Origin: an uncultured Bacteroidales bacterium
GTDB lineage: Bacteria; Bacteroidota; Bacteroidia; Bacteroidales; Muribaculaceae
Length of the DNA: 63,001 nt
NCBI GenBank assembly: GCA_949123685.1
Contig: CASBHZ010000007.1
Coordinates: 1-63,001, forward strand
Direction: 5' to 3'
Shown: positions 8,643 through 18,759 of the stretch, one piece after another
Numbering within the stretch: position 1 is the stretch's first letter
How the letters are laid out: each line of letters starts with the position of its first letter
Made by a program: the position numbers and the translations under genes
The notes under the pieces: generated by a model
What the model was told of the DNA's origin: nothing
Seen by the model: only the letters and a program-made list of their open reading frames with translations
The model's database searches: none

Positions 8643-10217
8643 ATGAATAATATAAAACTATATATATCGGCATTTGCAATCACATCTTCAATAGCATTAA
8701 GTTCATGTGATTTTTTAAACAAAGAACCGGATTTTCTCACACCCGAAAACTATTATAACACCCCTGCACAGATTGAATCGGCGCTAAACGGCGTATACAA
8801 CCGTCTGATCGATCCGAACGGAAGGATGTATAGCAAGGGACTGTATTCATTTTTCGCGATCAGCGATGAGTTCTTCTACAAGAACATTTCCATCAACAAC
8901 ATCCGCGTGATGCAGTTTGATGCCGGGAGTCTTGACATAGGGCGTTTCTGGGAAGTGCTTTATGAGGGAGTCAGCAGATCCAACTATCTTTTGGAATATA
9001 TGAACGAAGATGTATTGGACACCCCTGAGAAAAAATCGATGAAAGGTGAAGCCCTCTTCCTTCGGGGATACTACTATTATCTTTTGACATCATATTTCGG
9101 TGAAGTTCCACTAAAGCTAAAACCCACGGAGTCTCCCGACGAAAAACCGTTAGGCAAGGCATCGTTGCAGGAAATATATGATTCGATCGTAAAGGATATG
9201 AAAGAGGCTGAAGAATTGGTTCTTGATATAAATGAATCCGGAAACAATGAAAGGGTTTCAAAAACGGCAGTCCAGGCAATCCTTGCAAGAGTGTATATGA
9301 AGATGGCTGGATACCCATTGCAAAACACAGAAAAATATTCCGATGCCCTCACATATGCCAATAAAGTCATAAATTCCGGTTTGCATGAACTCAATCCTTC
9401 CTATTCCCAAATATTTATAAACCATAGTCAAGATATCAATGAACTTAAAGAGTGTATCTGGGAAGTAGGTATGTATGGCAACAAGATAGGCACAGAAGAT
9501 CTTGCCGGTAGTGTCGGTGTTGAAAACGGCATTTTATGTCGTGACATAAAAACCGGATATTCCGGAGGCGCTATACAAGTCACCAAAAGACTTTACGACT
9601 CTTTCGAAGATGGTGATCTGAGACGAGACTGGAATATAGCCCCATATTGTTTCAATACTGACGATTCAGGCGTCACAACAAAGAAGTTTTATACTTCCTC
9701 TCAAATTTATAACCGCAATCCGGGAAAATGGCGTAGGGAATACGAACAAGGGGAAAAGGCACAAATGTATAATTCAACCAATTTCCCTATCATCAGGTAT
9801 AGCGATGTCCTACTTATGAAAGCTGAAGCCATCAATGCCATAAAACACGGTCCGGATGCCGAGGCATACGAAGCAATAAATCAAGTGCGCAGACGTGCGT
9901 GGGGTTTAAACACATCCGTAGCTTCACCGTCTTGTGATTTAACCGGTTTAAACGGAGAGGAAGACTTCCTTGATGCCATACGTAAAGAGCGTTTCCGGGA
10001 GTTCTGCTTTGAAGGTCATCGTAAACTTGACCTCATAAGATGGGGAATATATGTTTCTACCATGAATGAATACGGACGTGAAGCAGCAGCCGACGGAGGA
10101 TCGTTCTCATATGCAGGAAACTCCGGCAAAAACGTGACTGCGCGTAACGTTGTCTTCCCCATTCCAAACACGGAGCTGACAATAAACAAATTGATGACAC
10201 AGAACCCGGGGTGGTAA
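8643..10217 (+). CDS. SusD/RagB family nutrient-binding lipoprotein
   Basis: A 524-residue surface lipoprotein that forms the lid of the SusC channel and binds glycan. The signal peptide ends in the lipobox LSSC, so C22 is lipidated. The N-terminal SusD-like region (DFLTPENYYNTPAQIESALNG) and the C-terminal RagB region (IRYSDVLLMKAEAINA; IRKERFREFCFEGHRKLDLI) are both present, with the tetratricopeptide-like helices between. Length is normal for the family. It is paired with the SusC gene 11 nt upstream; a DUF5017 lipoprotein gene follows after 50 nt. Confidence 0.96.
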   Translation: MNNIKLYISAFAITSSIALSSCDFLNKEPDFLTPENYYNTPAQIESALNGVYNRLIDPNGRMYSKGLYSFFAISDEFFYKNISINNIRVMQFDAGSLDIGRFWEVLYEGVSRSNYLLEYMNEDVLDTPEKKSMKGEALFLRGYYYYLLTSYFGEVPLKLKPTESPDEKPLGKASLQEIYDSIVKDMKEAEELVLDINESGNNERVSKTAVQAILARVYMKMAGYPLQNTEKYSDALTYANKVINSGLHELNPSYSQIFINHSQDINELKECIWEVGMYGNKIGTEDLAGSVGVENGILCRDIKTGYSGGAIQVTKRLYDSFEDGDLRRDWNIAPYCFNTDDSGVTTKKFYTSSQIYNRNPGKWRREYEQGEKAQMYNSTNFPIIRYSDVLLMKAEAINAIKHGPDAEAYEAINQVRRRAWGLNTSVASPSCDLTGLNGEEDFLDAIRKERFREFCFEGHRKLDLIRWGIYVSTMNEYGREAAADGGSFSYAGNSGKNVTARNVVFPIPNTELTINKLMTQNPGW

Positions 10218-10267
10218 AAGAGTTTTTTGTTACAATTATTCGGTAAATTTCAATACTTACTCATGAT

Positions 10268-11149
10268 ATGAAAGCATATAAATCAATACTTATATCCTTA
10301 ATTGCTTTGTCGGCATGTTCCGAAAATGCTCCCGATTCAGAGCTAAACATCTCTGTTGAAGGAAACCTTAAGGCTGGAAAGGAAGTGTGTTTTAAAATAA
10401 AGGGCAACGCAGATAACATAATGTTCTATTCAGGTGAACCCGGACATGAATATAACCTGAGGAACAGATTGTTTGCAGATAATGACCTTATGGTAGAATT
10501 TGTTTCTTACACAGACCAGTCAACAGAAGTGCAACAGAATTTTCAAATTTTGGTAAGCAACGACTTTAATGGAATTTACGACATGGGAAACGTGAATGCA
10601 GCATCTTGGACAGATGTCACGGCTCGTTTCACATTACCGTTGACGGTAAAATCCAACACGTCTTCCGGAAAAGTGAACCTCAAAGATTTGGCAGGAGACC
10701 AAACATCCGGACCGCTATACATCGCTTTCAGATATTATGATGTGGACGGTGTAGCGTTTAAAAACCGATGGGTTGTCAGAAGCATGAACATAGAAAAAAT
10801 ATCACCGGAAGGACAATCTTCCTCGTTGGCTGACATTAAAACTGCAGGATGGCAGAATGTTTCTGTCTCCGGAAGTGGGAAATGGACACTCCCCGGAAGT
10901 CAACTTTTAATTGCAGGAAACACTTCTTCTAACGACAAGGACCTTTGGGCAATTTCACAAGGGTTCGATATCCATTCAGCAGTTCCGTCAACAGGTGTCG
11001 CTTTGAAAAACATCGCAACATCCATAACAGAATACAAACACGTCTACGAAAAACCCGGTAATTATGAGGTCGTATTCGCAAGCTCATCTGAATGGTATAA
11101 TAGCAAAAATGAATCCGTCAGCATTCTAAATATTGAAATAACCGAATAG
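10268..11149 (+). CDS. DUF5017 domain lipoprotein (SusE-like position)
   Basis: A 293-residue lipoprotein with lipobox LSAC (C17). The mature part starts with a short beta domain whose motif IMFYSGEPGHEYNLRNR (about 56-72) is the hallmark of DUF5017 proteins. It is followed by a beta-sandwich with a conserved W-x-DVTARF and later KDLWAISQGFDI. DUF5017 proteins usually follow SusD and are thought to be extra surface glycan-binding proteins, as SusE and SusF are in the starch locus. Glycan binding here is inferred from position. A perfect inverted repeat lies downstream (11197-11225), which may lower expression of the enzymes relative to the binding proteins. Confidence 0.85.
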   Translation: MKAYKSILISLIALSACSENAPDSELNISVEGNLKAGKEVCFKIKGNADNIMFYSGEPGHEYNLRNRLFADNDLMVEFVSYTDQSTEVQQNFQILVSNDFNGIYDMGNVNAASWTDVTARFTLPLTVKSNTSSGKVNLKDLAGDQTSGPLYIAFRYYDVDGVAFKNRWVVRSMNIEKISPEGQSSSLADIKTAGWQNVSVSGSGKWTLPGSQLLIAGNTSSNDKDLWAISQGFDIHSAVPSTGVALKNIATSITEYKHVYEKPGNYEVVFASSSEWYNSKNESVSILNIEITE

Positions 11150-11196
11150 GTAAGTAACAATATATAACGGTTCGGCAAAAAATGCTAAACCATTGA

Positions 11197-11225
11197 TTAA
11201 GTAAGTGTTGGGAATACTTACTTAA
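11197..11225 (+). repeat. Inverted repeat between binding-protein and enzyme genes
   Basis: TTAAGTAAGT (11197-11206) and ACTTACTTAA (11216-11225) form a perfect 10-bp stem with a 9-nt loop in the 123-nt gap after the DUF5017 gene. There is no T-run, so it is not a classical terminator. It could be an mRNA-processing or stabilising hairpin that separates expression of susCD from the enzyme genes. Confidence 0.45.
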
Positions 11226-11272
11226 GACTGATCACCAACTAACCTATTAGAAGCCGTTAAAAAACAATCAAA

Positions 11273-13789
11273 ATGAAATTGATCTTATCTTCAGCCATAA
11301 TCGCATTTTCATTAACGACAGGGGTCATGACTGCAGGGGAGCCTGCAAAAAAAGTTTCCTTGCTTTCCGACAAGATATGCCTGCAATGGAAAAGCTCAAA
11401 ACATGGCTGGGTGCTGAACGAATTGTCGGCATATGGCAAATCCTTGGAGATTGCAAATTATCAGCATTGCGTGTTATATAGTTCCGAGAAGCCTTCCGAC
11501 AGTCCCCTTGACCCCAATGAATACGGTAGCAGCAAAAAATTTCCGGAAGAGCAATATCGTTATGTCATACCATCATGGAATGAAGCCACCACATCCGTTG
11601 CACTCAACAGAGCCGGAGAAGGAATCTTCTTTTTACCGGATAAAGTTCATAGGATTGACAGCAATACCATTGGCTTCGATCATTCATCCGACAAATTCTC
11701 GATATCTGAAATATGGAAGATCGAGAATAACAGGATCGATGTGGTGTTGACACTTACTGCAAAAAAAGACGGATGGTATTCAATTGCAACACCTTCAGTG
11801 CTGCAAGCCGATGATAAGAACATTGATTTTGCCATTATTCCGGGGATGCTTCACGGACACGGATTAGGTAAAAACTTTTCTCACGATTATGCATACGGCT
11901 GGGACATACCAAGCGAGCCTGTAATTTTCCGAGAAAGAAGCACGTCTACCCTGACATCAATATTGACAACAAAATCAGGTGTAACGTTCACTGTGACGGC
12001 GAAACCCGGCACAGCTGCCGAGCCGTGGGGATACAACAAAAGGAATCATAAAGAATGGCGTTTGGGACTATCGGCTATGAACAGGGCGAAAGAACTCTCC
12101 CCCACCCTTTATCATCCGGTGCTTGGTCAGGCAGACTCATATATGAAGGCTGGTGAGGAAAGATGCTTCTCATTCATATATACAATTGACAACAACAATT
12201 GGTGGGAATCATATAACCGCATTGTCAATAATATATATAAGTTTGACGAATCTCTGAAACTACGTAAGAACAGACAGTCTCTTACTGATCGGCTTTATAA
12301 AATACATAAATACGTTACAAACGACAGCACTTCCAAATGGCATACGATTCAATGCGAAGACCTCAAGATAGGAGCACAGGAATATCTTGGTGGCGTTTAT
12401 AAGGCAAAAAAAGACGCAATGAAAAATGCCGATTACGGAGCAATGTGGATGCTGGGGGCTATGACTGCCGATTCACTAATAACTGACAAGCGGCTTCCTT
12501 ATGCGCGCAATTTCAAGATCAAACAGCATGTCGGTGATTCCGGTTCAATGACCGGTGCGTCCAAAGGACAATATTATCTCCGCGATTCTCAGATTTTTGT
12601 TGAAGAATGGGGTCCTTATATAGAACCGATAGCAACAACCTATTATATGCTCATGGACATAGGAAATATACTCCTGTTCAATCCGGACGACGATGAGTTG
12701 AGATCAAATCTCAAGAATGCGGCAGATTTTCTTTTGCGATGTCAGAATGAAGATGGCTCTTGGGCTGTTGCATATGATAATGAAACCGGGAATGAAGAAT
12801 TTAAAGACCTTAGGGACTACCGTCCCACGTTTTATGGACTTGTCATAGCTTACCGTATGCTTGGCGACAAAGCCTATCTTGATGCCGCCCGGCGTGGTGC
12901 GGACTGGCTGATCAAGAATGCCGTCGATACCCACAGGTGGCTCGGTGTATGCGGGGATACGAGATTCGCTGCAGACTTTGCGACAGCACAGGCAGCACAG
13001 GCATTCATCGAACTTTATGAGCTTTGCAACCGGAAGGAATATCTTGACGCATCAATAAAGACTGCCCGGTTCTATACGACGTCAATATATACGAATCCCG
13101 TTGCTTCTGAACGAGAAATAAAAGTTAACGGAAGAAAAGCGCAACAATGGGAAATCACAACTTCCGGGCTATCATATGAACACGGTGGAATTATCGGTTC
13201 TTGCAACCTTCACGGACCGATTTTGCTTGCATCCCATGCCGGAATGTTCATCAGAATGTACAGCCGCACCGGCGACAAACTGTTTCTTGACATGGCACGC
13301 GCAGCCGCAATCGGAAGAGATGCGTTCGTTGATAATGAAACAGGAGTAGCGTCATATTATTGGGCGGCAATGAATCGCGGTGCTGGTCCATATCCTCATC
13401 ATGCATGGTGGCAAATGGGATGGATAACAGATTACCTTGTCGCGGAAATGGAATTAAGAAGTAATGGCAATATAAAATTCCCTGCCGGATTTATAACTCC
13501 CAAAGTGGGACCGCACCGCACTTTTGGTTTCCGGACTGGAACAATAGACGGTGACAAAGCGAGACTTGTTATGAAACCGGGGGCATTTGAATGCAATAAT
13601 CCTAATGTAGAAGTATTATTAGCTGAGGGCGATGAATATTTATACATGATGCTCATGAATGATATCTGTCATGATCAGGAAGTCTCCATTAAAGTAAACC
13701 CGGATCTTTTGGGAGCTAATGCAGAAGAAGCATATACAAGCATGCTGTCTCCCTATGGAATCGAAACCATTAAAATACCTTTGAAATGA
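11273..13789 (+). CDS. Exported (alpha/alpha) toroid protein, family not recognised (A)
   Basis: I do not recognise a named family. This 838-residue protein has a signal peptide (about 1-21), so it works in the periplasm or outside. Residues about 25-330 look like a beta-sandwich. About 340-730 contain repeated helical hairpins of the (alpha/alpha) toroid type seen in many glycosidases and lyases, for example AADFLLRCQNEDGSWAVAYD, then AYLDAARRGADWLIKNA, then EYLDASIKTARFY. About 735-838 form a C-terminal beta domain. It is a remote paralogue of the next gene product: both have an ARxAxIGR helix, then a PHHAWW/PPHLSF motif, then a helix ending RSNG and [KN]xxFP. The two genes overlap by 4 bp (ATGA), so they are translationally coupled. 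A glycosidase or polysaccharide lyase is the likely role, from fold and PUL context only. Confidence 0.75.
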   Translation: MKLILSSAIIAFSLTTGVMTAGEPAKKVSLLSDKICLQWKSSKHGWVLNELSAYGKSLEIANYQHCVLYSSEKPSDSPLDPNEYGSSKKFPEEQYRYVIPSWNEATTSVALNRAGEGIFFLPDKVHRIDSNTIGFDHSSDKFSISEIWKIENNRIDVVLTLTAKKDGWYSIATPSVLQADDKNIDFAIIPGMLHGHGLGKNFSHDYAYGWDIPSEPVIFRERSTSTLTSILTTKSGVTFTVTAKPGTAAEPWGYNKRNHKEWRLGLSAMNRAKELSPTLYHPVLGQADSYMKAGEERCFSFIYTIDNNNWWESYNRIVNNIYKFDESLKLRKNRQSLTDRLYKIHKYVTNDSTSKWHTIQCEDLKIGAQEYLGGVYKAKKDAMKNADYGAMWMLGAMTADSLITDKRLPYARNFKIKQHVGDSGSMTGASKGQYYLRDSQIFVEEWGPYIEPIATTYYMLMDIGNILLFNPDDDELRSNLKNAADFLLRCQNEDGSWAVAYDNETGNEEFKDLRDYRPTFYGLVIAYRMLGDKAYLDAARRGADWLIKNAVDTHRWLGVCGDTRFAADFATAQAAQAFIELYELCNRKEYLDASIKTARFYTTSIYTNPVASEREIKVNGRKAQQWEITTSGLSYEHGGIIGSCNLHGPILLASHAGMFIRMYSRTGDKLFLDMARAAAIGRDAFVDNETGVASYYWAAMNRGAGPYPHHAWWQMGWITDYLVAEMELRSNGNIKFPAGFITPKVGPHRTFGFRTGTIDGDKARLVMKPGAFECNNPNVEVLLAEGDEYLYMMLMNDICHDQEVSIKVNPDLLGANAEEAYTSMLSPYGIETIKIPLK

Positions 13790-16695
13790 AACTCAGGAAC
13801 ATTATAATATCAGTTTTTATCAGCACCGTCATATGCAATTCAATATATGCGGAAAAATCGGTAATGATTACACCTCCGCTATTTATTGACAGCAAAGCTG
13901 AGACAATAGCTTCAATTGAGAATAATGAAATACGTCTTTCATATGTAAGATGCGGTGAAAATAACAAGGCACTGGCATGCTCAATGCAGGCAAAAGTTGA
14001 CGGCAATTGGCAACATTTCATTTCTCCGTTAGAAGACAACAAGATTTTTGTAATAACAGGACCCGAAAAACTGAAACGCCCGAACTATAAGTCATTCTAT
14101 CCCGCATGGATATCAGCTGACTCGGTATCTACAAACCCTTATCTCAGTGGCTCCATATGCGAAGCTGTGCCGGTCAATGCACGCAAAATAAACAGGAATA
14201 GCATTGAAGTTGAATATATAACCGCCGGTGATCACAAGATTCTGGGTGTATGGACTATTGAAAAGGATTCAAAGCATGTAGATTTTAATGTAGATTTCAC
14301 ACCTTCAAAAGACGGGTGTTATAGTATAGGAATCCTGGGATTGCATTCCGCCCTGCCGACATCAGTATCCAACATATTGCTTCCCCCTATGTATCAATAC
14401 AGGCGCATGCCTGAAAAAACCGAGATGCTTTTGTCGGCAATGATGCCCACTCCCGTCTCGATGGTTGAAACAGAAATAGGAGGGAAACGAATGACTGCGT
14501 TTGTAAGTGGAGACAATACAACGTTCCCTCTTGACTGGGGTGGTGTTGACCATTCTCCAATGGGGTTCAGCCTTAGAAACCATGAGGACATGATAGAGGC
14601 GGTTGCATTCTCTCCCGTATTAGGAATGCCTGACAGTAAGATGACAAAAGGGAAAACTATAAAACGAAAATTTGTTATAGGTCTGACACTGTCACCATGG
14701 AATGAGACTCTTGAGCATATTTCACAAAATATCTATAAAGTTCGCGATTATCGTAAGCAATCTGACAGATCCTTGACAGAAACGATATTCAACATCATCG
14801 ACCTTATGAATGACGATCATTTTGGCGGGTGGGACAAAGATATGAAAGGTCATTATGACATAGAGGGTAAACCTACTAAAGCACCGACAGTTGTCCATTC
14901 CGCCCCATTGGCGATAATTGCAGCTGCTATTAATTCCGGCAATGAGAAAATGTATATAGAAAGGGCTCTTCCTACAATAGAATATACCCTTTCACGCAAA
15001 GGATACAGATGGAGCACCAAAACTACAGACGACGGATATAATAAGGATCCGGAAACGCTTCGCCTCTCTCCATTCGGATCTCAATTTACAACTACATATT
15101 TCGAAGGTCTAAACAGACTGTTAGGAAACAAAAACAGCTGGATTCGCGAAATAGCTCTTCCGGATGGTGACCTTCGTTCTCCAAGAGGATACTCAACCCC
15201 TATCCTCTCCTGGGTTCAGGCACTTTATGCCTACCGTCTCATAGGAGACACCAAGTGGCTTAGACGAGCAAAGAGCACTGCTGCAAGGGATGCCGATTTG
15301 CATATATATAACAACAGTAGCAAACCGATGCGTTATCAGGCATTCTATAATTCAACGATCTATGCTCCTTGGTGGGATTTCATAGACTTGTATGAAATTA
15401 CTAAAGACAGGCAGTTTCTGGATGCCGCCAGATATGGCGCGGCTCACACATTAGCAGGCATAAGGACATGGCCGGAAGTGAAAGATTCCACTCAGATTAT
15501 TCACCCTGACGGCAAATATGACGGGAATGCGACAATGTGGTGGAAAGGCACCGAGCAGTTCCGTCTTGGATTTCCAAGAACAGGAAATGACTCTCCGCAA
15601 CACGATGTAGAGCAATGGAAAGTCTCTCCCGTCGGTCTTGGATTTGAACAGCCGTCAACATATTTCCTGCGCACCAAAGGGAAACTTGTAAGACCTGTGT
15701 TCATGAGTTCTTGGGCACCGGATTTCAACAGACTATACCAATACACAGGACTTGATATATTCGACACATACGCAAGAAATGCAGTAATCGGTAGATTCAC
15801 CAATTATCCGGGATATTATGCCACAGGATACACAGACCTTACCATGAACGAAGAATTTCCGTACAAAGGACCGGATGTAAGCTCAATATATTATCATCAC
15901 ATACCTCCGCACCTTTCATTCACTACCGATTTTCTTATCAGCGAAATGATACAGCGTTCAAATGGTAAAGTATCATTCCCTTTTGGCAAGCAGGAAGGAT
16001 TCGTTTGGTTCTCCAATAGAATCTTTGGAGGAGAAGCGGGAACTGTGTTTGACGACAAAAATGTCTCACTTTGGATGAAAAAAGGGCTGATAAGTTGTAG
16101 CGCACCGCAGGTTAACTATATCACGGCAATTTCCGACAAACAATTCTGGATACTTCTAACCAATGAAAATCCGGATGAAGCGAGATCAACAATACGTGTA
16201 AACGATGATCTGAGGAATTGTCTTAGCCTGCCTGATGCAAATCTGGTTTCAGCCAACGGCAAGCGCAAAAGGATAGACAGCAATGACAATACATTCAACA
16301 TTGAAATACAGCCAAAAGGCTTCTTGGCAATTTCAATTCCCATAAACGGCAATGCCGCTGATTCAAACAAAGATATAAGACACTTCCTTGACAAAGGCAA
16401 AATCCCGACTTTAAAAGATGGTTTCAAGATAACAGAAAGCAATACTGATGCCGGGAAGATATACACATTCCGTATCCGTTCTCCATTCGGTTGGGATTCG
16501 GTATATGGATTCTGCGAAACTCCCCCGAACGACAAAATTTCTGTCTGTATTGAAAATTCGGGTAACACTGTTTCCGTTGCAAAATACCCTTATGAATGGT
16601 CTTATATAAAGATCTCTCCGTCAGAGAAAGTTAAACTTAAAATTACGATACATGACAAGAACGGGGAAACACAATCTCATGAAATAGAGATCTGA
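13786..16695 (+). CDS. Exported (alpha/alpha) toroid protein, family not recognised (B)
   Basis: A 969-residue exported protein (signal peptide about 1-22, cleavage near IYAE) with no family that I can name. The order is N-terminal beta-sandwich (about 25-310), a helical toroid region (about 325-690, for example LSWVQALYAYRLIGDTKWLR and QFLDAARYGAAHTLAG), a beta domain (about 700-855), and an extra C-terminal beta domain (about 860-969) that protein A lacks. It shares the end-of-toroid motif order with protein A (ARNAVIGR, then IPPHLSFTTDFLISEM, then RSNGKVSFP), so the two are diverged duplicates. W- and H-rich stretches such as NATMWWKGTEQF could line an active site. It starts inside the stop of gene A. 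Role in glycan cleavage is inferred. Confidence 0.75.
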   Translation: MKLRNIIISVFISTVICNSIYAEKSVMITPPLFIDSKAETIASIENNEIRLSYVRCGENNKALACSMQAKVDGNWQHFISPLEDNKIFVITGPEKLKRPNYKSFYPAWISADSVSTNPYLSGSICEAVPVNARKINRNSIEVEYITAGDHKILGVWTIEKDSKHVDFNVDFTPSKDGCYSIGILGLHSALPTSVSNILLPPMYQYRRMPEKTEMLLSAMMPTPVSMVETEIGGKRMTAFVSGDNTTFPLDWGGVDHSPMGFSLRNHEDMIEAVAFSPVLGMPDSKMTKGKTIKRKFVIGLTLSPWNETLEHISQNIYKVRDYRKQSDRSLTETIFNIIDLMNDDHFGGWDKDMKGHYDIEGKPTKAPTVVHSAPLAIIAAAINSGNEKMYIERALPTIEYTLSRKGYRWSTKTTDDGYNKDPETLRLSPFGSQFTTTYFEGLNRLLGNKNSWIREIALPDGDLRSPRGYSTPILSWVQALYAYRLIGDTKWLRRAKSTAARDADLHIYNNSSKPMRYQAFYNSTIYAPWWDFIDLYEITKDRQFLDAARYGAAHTLAGIRTWPEVKDSTQIIHPDGKYDGNATMWWKGTEQFRLGFPRTGNDSPQHDVEQWKVSPVGLGFEQPSTYFLRTKGKLVRPVFMSSWAPDFNRLYQYTGLDIFDTYARNAVIGRFTNYPGYYATGYTDLTMNEEFPYKGPDVSSIYYHHIPPHLSFTTDFLISEMIQRSNGKVSFPFGKQEGFVWFSNRIFGGEAGTVFDDKNVSLWMKKGLISCSAPQVNYITAISDKQFWILLTNENPDEARSTIRVNDDLRNCLSLPDANLVSANGKRKRIDSNDNTFNIEIQPKGFLAISIPINGNAADSNKDIRHFLDKGKIPTLKDGFKITESNTDAGKIYTFRIRSPFGWDSVYGFCETPPNDKISVCIENSGNTVSVAKYPYEWSYIKISPSEKVKLKITIHDKNGETQSHEIEI

Positions 16696-16745
16696 CAATA
16701 ACCTTGTCTTGACTTAGAAATTGTTTACTACCAAATGTCGAAAAC

Positions 16746-18737
16746 ATGAAAAGAATCATATTAACATCAGCCTTGATAGCAGGCACTGCGCACTATGTCT
16801 CGGCACAACAAAACTTATTAGGGTTTGACACCTCCCGTAAAGATATACCTCAGATAGAAGTATCTGATAAAAACACGATTAATGGTGAATGCAATGTAAG
16901 AAACGGGCTATCTAATTTAAATAAGAAAATTAAAATCAATACCCCGTTGACCATAGCATTCATTGGAGGCAGCATCACCCAGAACGGCTTCTGTTATCGG
17001 CTGCAATTCGCAAAGTTCATGGAACAGAAATATCCTAATGTAAGATTCAACTGGATAAATGCCGGAGTTTCAGGAACCGGAACAGATCTTGGAGTATTTC
17101 GTGTGGAAGAGCAGGTGCTTTCGGCAAAACCTGATTTGGTATTCATCGAATTTTCAGTAAACGGAGGATATGCTCCAGCCATGGAAGGCATTATACGTAA
17201 AATTAAGACCAATAATCCTCAAACCGATATATGTCTTCTGTATTCCGCATCTGAATCACATATGAAAACATATCAGTCCGGAAAGTTGCCTGATGTAGTT
17301 ATTGAAGAAGAGAAACTTGCGGATCATTACAATATTCCTTCCATACATATGGCAAAAGAAGCTGCAATACTTGAGCATGAAAGCAAGCTGATATGGAAAG
17401 GCAAAAAAGATGACACATCCGGAAAAATAATATTTTCCACCGACGGACTCCATCCGACAAAAGCAGGGGGAAATATCTACGCTTCTGCAATGGCCAGAAG
17501 CATGGAGACTCTTTTATCTGAAAAAGGTTCTGAAAATTCACTCCTTCCAAAGCCTTTATACGGAACAGAATGGGACAACGCAAAAATGTTTGCTCCATCG
17601 GAAATATGTAAAAGGCATGGACTTTGGAAAGAAGTTGACGCATCAAAAGATTCCCGCATGAAGAAGTTTTCAGATTGGTTCCCTACTGTCATGACAAGCA
17701 GCCACCCCGGATCTACACTCTCATTTGCATTCGATGGAGACATGTTTGGTATTTTCGACATTGGAGGTCCGGAAATGGGACAGTTAGAAATATATGTTGA
17801 CGGGCAAATGATTCGTCTTAATAAAGCCAAAGATGGTTCTTTCCAATATTCGGAAGCAACAGACCTTACGGGAACTCATTACCTAAACCGTTTTAATCGC
17901 AATTGCAATAATCGTTATCGCGGACAACATTCACTTATAAAGGTTACGCCCGGGACACATCAGGTAACAATAAAATTAAGTGACTCCAAAGCCGACAAAC
18001 ATAAGATTCTCGGTGAAAAACAATTAAAAGACATAACTGAGAATCCCGAGAAATATGACAAGACTTACCTTATGCTCGGCAGGATACTCGTGCGTGGTAA
18101 TATTGTGGAATGCAATCCGGTGAAAGGTCTCCCCAAAATGGGACAGCAACTTAAATGGGAAAAAAAGATAAAAGACTATATGTTGCGTGATGAAGAACAG
18201 GCAGCTTTGAAAGATGCCACATTGGTAGTGGGCAGTTCTTCAATCGATATGTGGAAATCACTTGAAAATGATTTTGCCGGTAAAAACGTGATCCGGCGTG
18301 GGATTTCAGGAACCAAAGCGATTGACCTCTACAATTACCGCAACCTCCTTATAGAACCTTTCAACCCCAAAAGGATAATCATTTATGAAGGTGATAATGA
18401 AATTGGCTTCAAATGGGAAATTGAAGAGATGATTGCATCAATGGAAAGACTCTTTTTTGAAATACGCAGAATGAAACCTGAGGCTGAGATTTACTTTGTA
18501 TCTGTCAAACCCTCCCCTGTCAGAATTAAGAATCTCGAAAAGATCCAAGAATTTAACAGATCCCTCAAGGAATTTATTGAAAAACAACCCAAAGCCGGAT
18601 ATATAGACATACACACTCCCATGCTGAATGATGACGGAAGTGTTAAAAACGAACTATACCTTAAGGATGGTCTTCATCCTTCAAAAGAGGGATATGAGAT
18701 ATGGAAAAAAGAGTTTTCTAAAATAATAAGTAAGTAA
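16746..18737 (+). CDS. Exported protein with two SGNH/GDSL hydrolase domains
   Basis: A 663-residue protein with a signal peptide (about 1-20, VSAQ). It holds two separate SGNH hydrolase modules around a beta-sandwich. Module 1 (about 65-260): serine motif IGGSITQ (S76), glycine block GVSGTG, FSVNGG (N139), and DGLHPTKAG (D233, H236). Beta-sandwich: about 290-450. Module 2 (about 485-663): GSSSIDMW (S498), GISGTK, EGDNE (N551), and DGLHPSKEGY (D641, H644). Both sets look intact, so both may be active. SGNH proteins in PULs are mostly carbohydrate esterases that remove acetyl or other acyl groups from glycans. The two domains could act on different positions or different esters; which one is unknown. 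GH3 starts 22 nt downstream. Confidence 0.85.
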   Translation: MKRIILTSALIAGTAHYVSAQQNLLGFDTSRKDIPQIEVSDKNTINGECNVRNGLSNLNKKIKINTPLTIAFIGGSITQNGFCYRLQFAKFMEQKYPNVRFNWINAGVSGTGTDLGVFRVEEQVLSAKPDLVFIEFSVNGGYAPAMEGIIRKIKTNNPQTDICLLYSASESHMKTYQSGKLPDVVIEEEKLADHYNIPSIHMAKEAAILEHESKLIWKGKKDDTSGKIIFSTDGLHPTKAGGNIYASAMARSMETLLSEKGSENSLLPKPLYGTEWDNAKMFAPSEICKRHGLWKEVDASKDSRMKKFSDWFPTVMTSSHPGSTLSFAFDGDMFGIFDIGGPEMGQLEIYVDGQMIRLNKAKDGSFQYSEATDLTGTHYLNRFNRNCNNRYRGQHSLIKVTPGTHQVTIKLSDSKADKHKILGEKQLKDITENPEKYDKTYLMLGRILVRGNIVECNPVKGLPKMGQQLKWEKKIKDYMLRDEEQAALKDATLVVGSSSIDMWKSLENDFAGKNVIRRGISGTKAIDLYNYRNLLIEPFNPKRIIIYEGDNEIGFKWEIEEMIASMERLFFEIRRMKPEAEIYFVSVKPSPVRIKNLEKIQEFNRSLKEFIEKQPKAGYIDIHTPMLNDDGSVKNELYLKDGLHPSKEGYEIWKKEFSKIISK

Positions 18738-18759
18738 TAAGAATTAATGCACAAGACAT

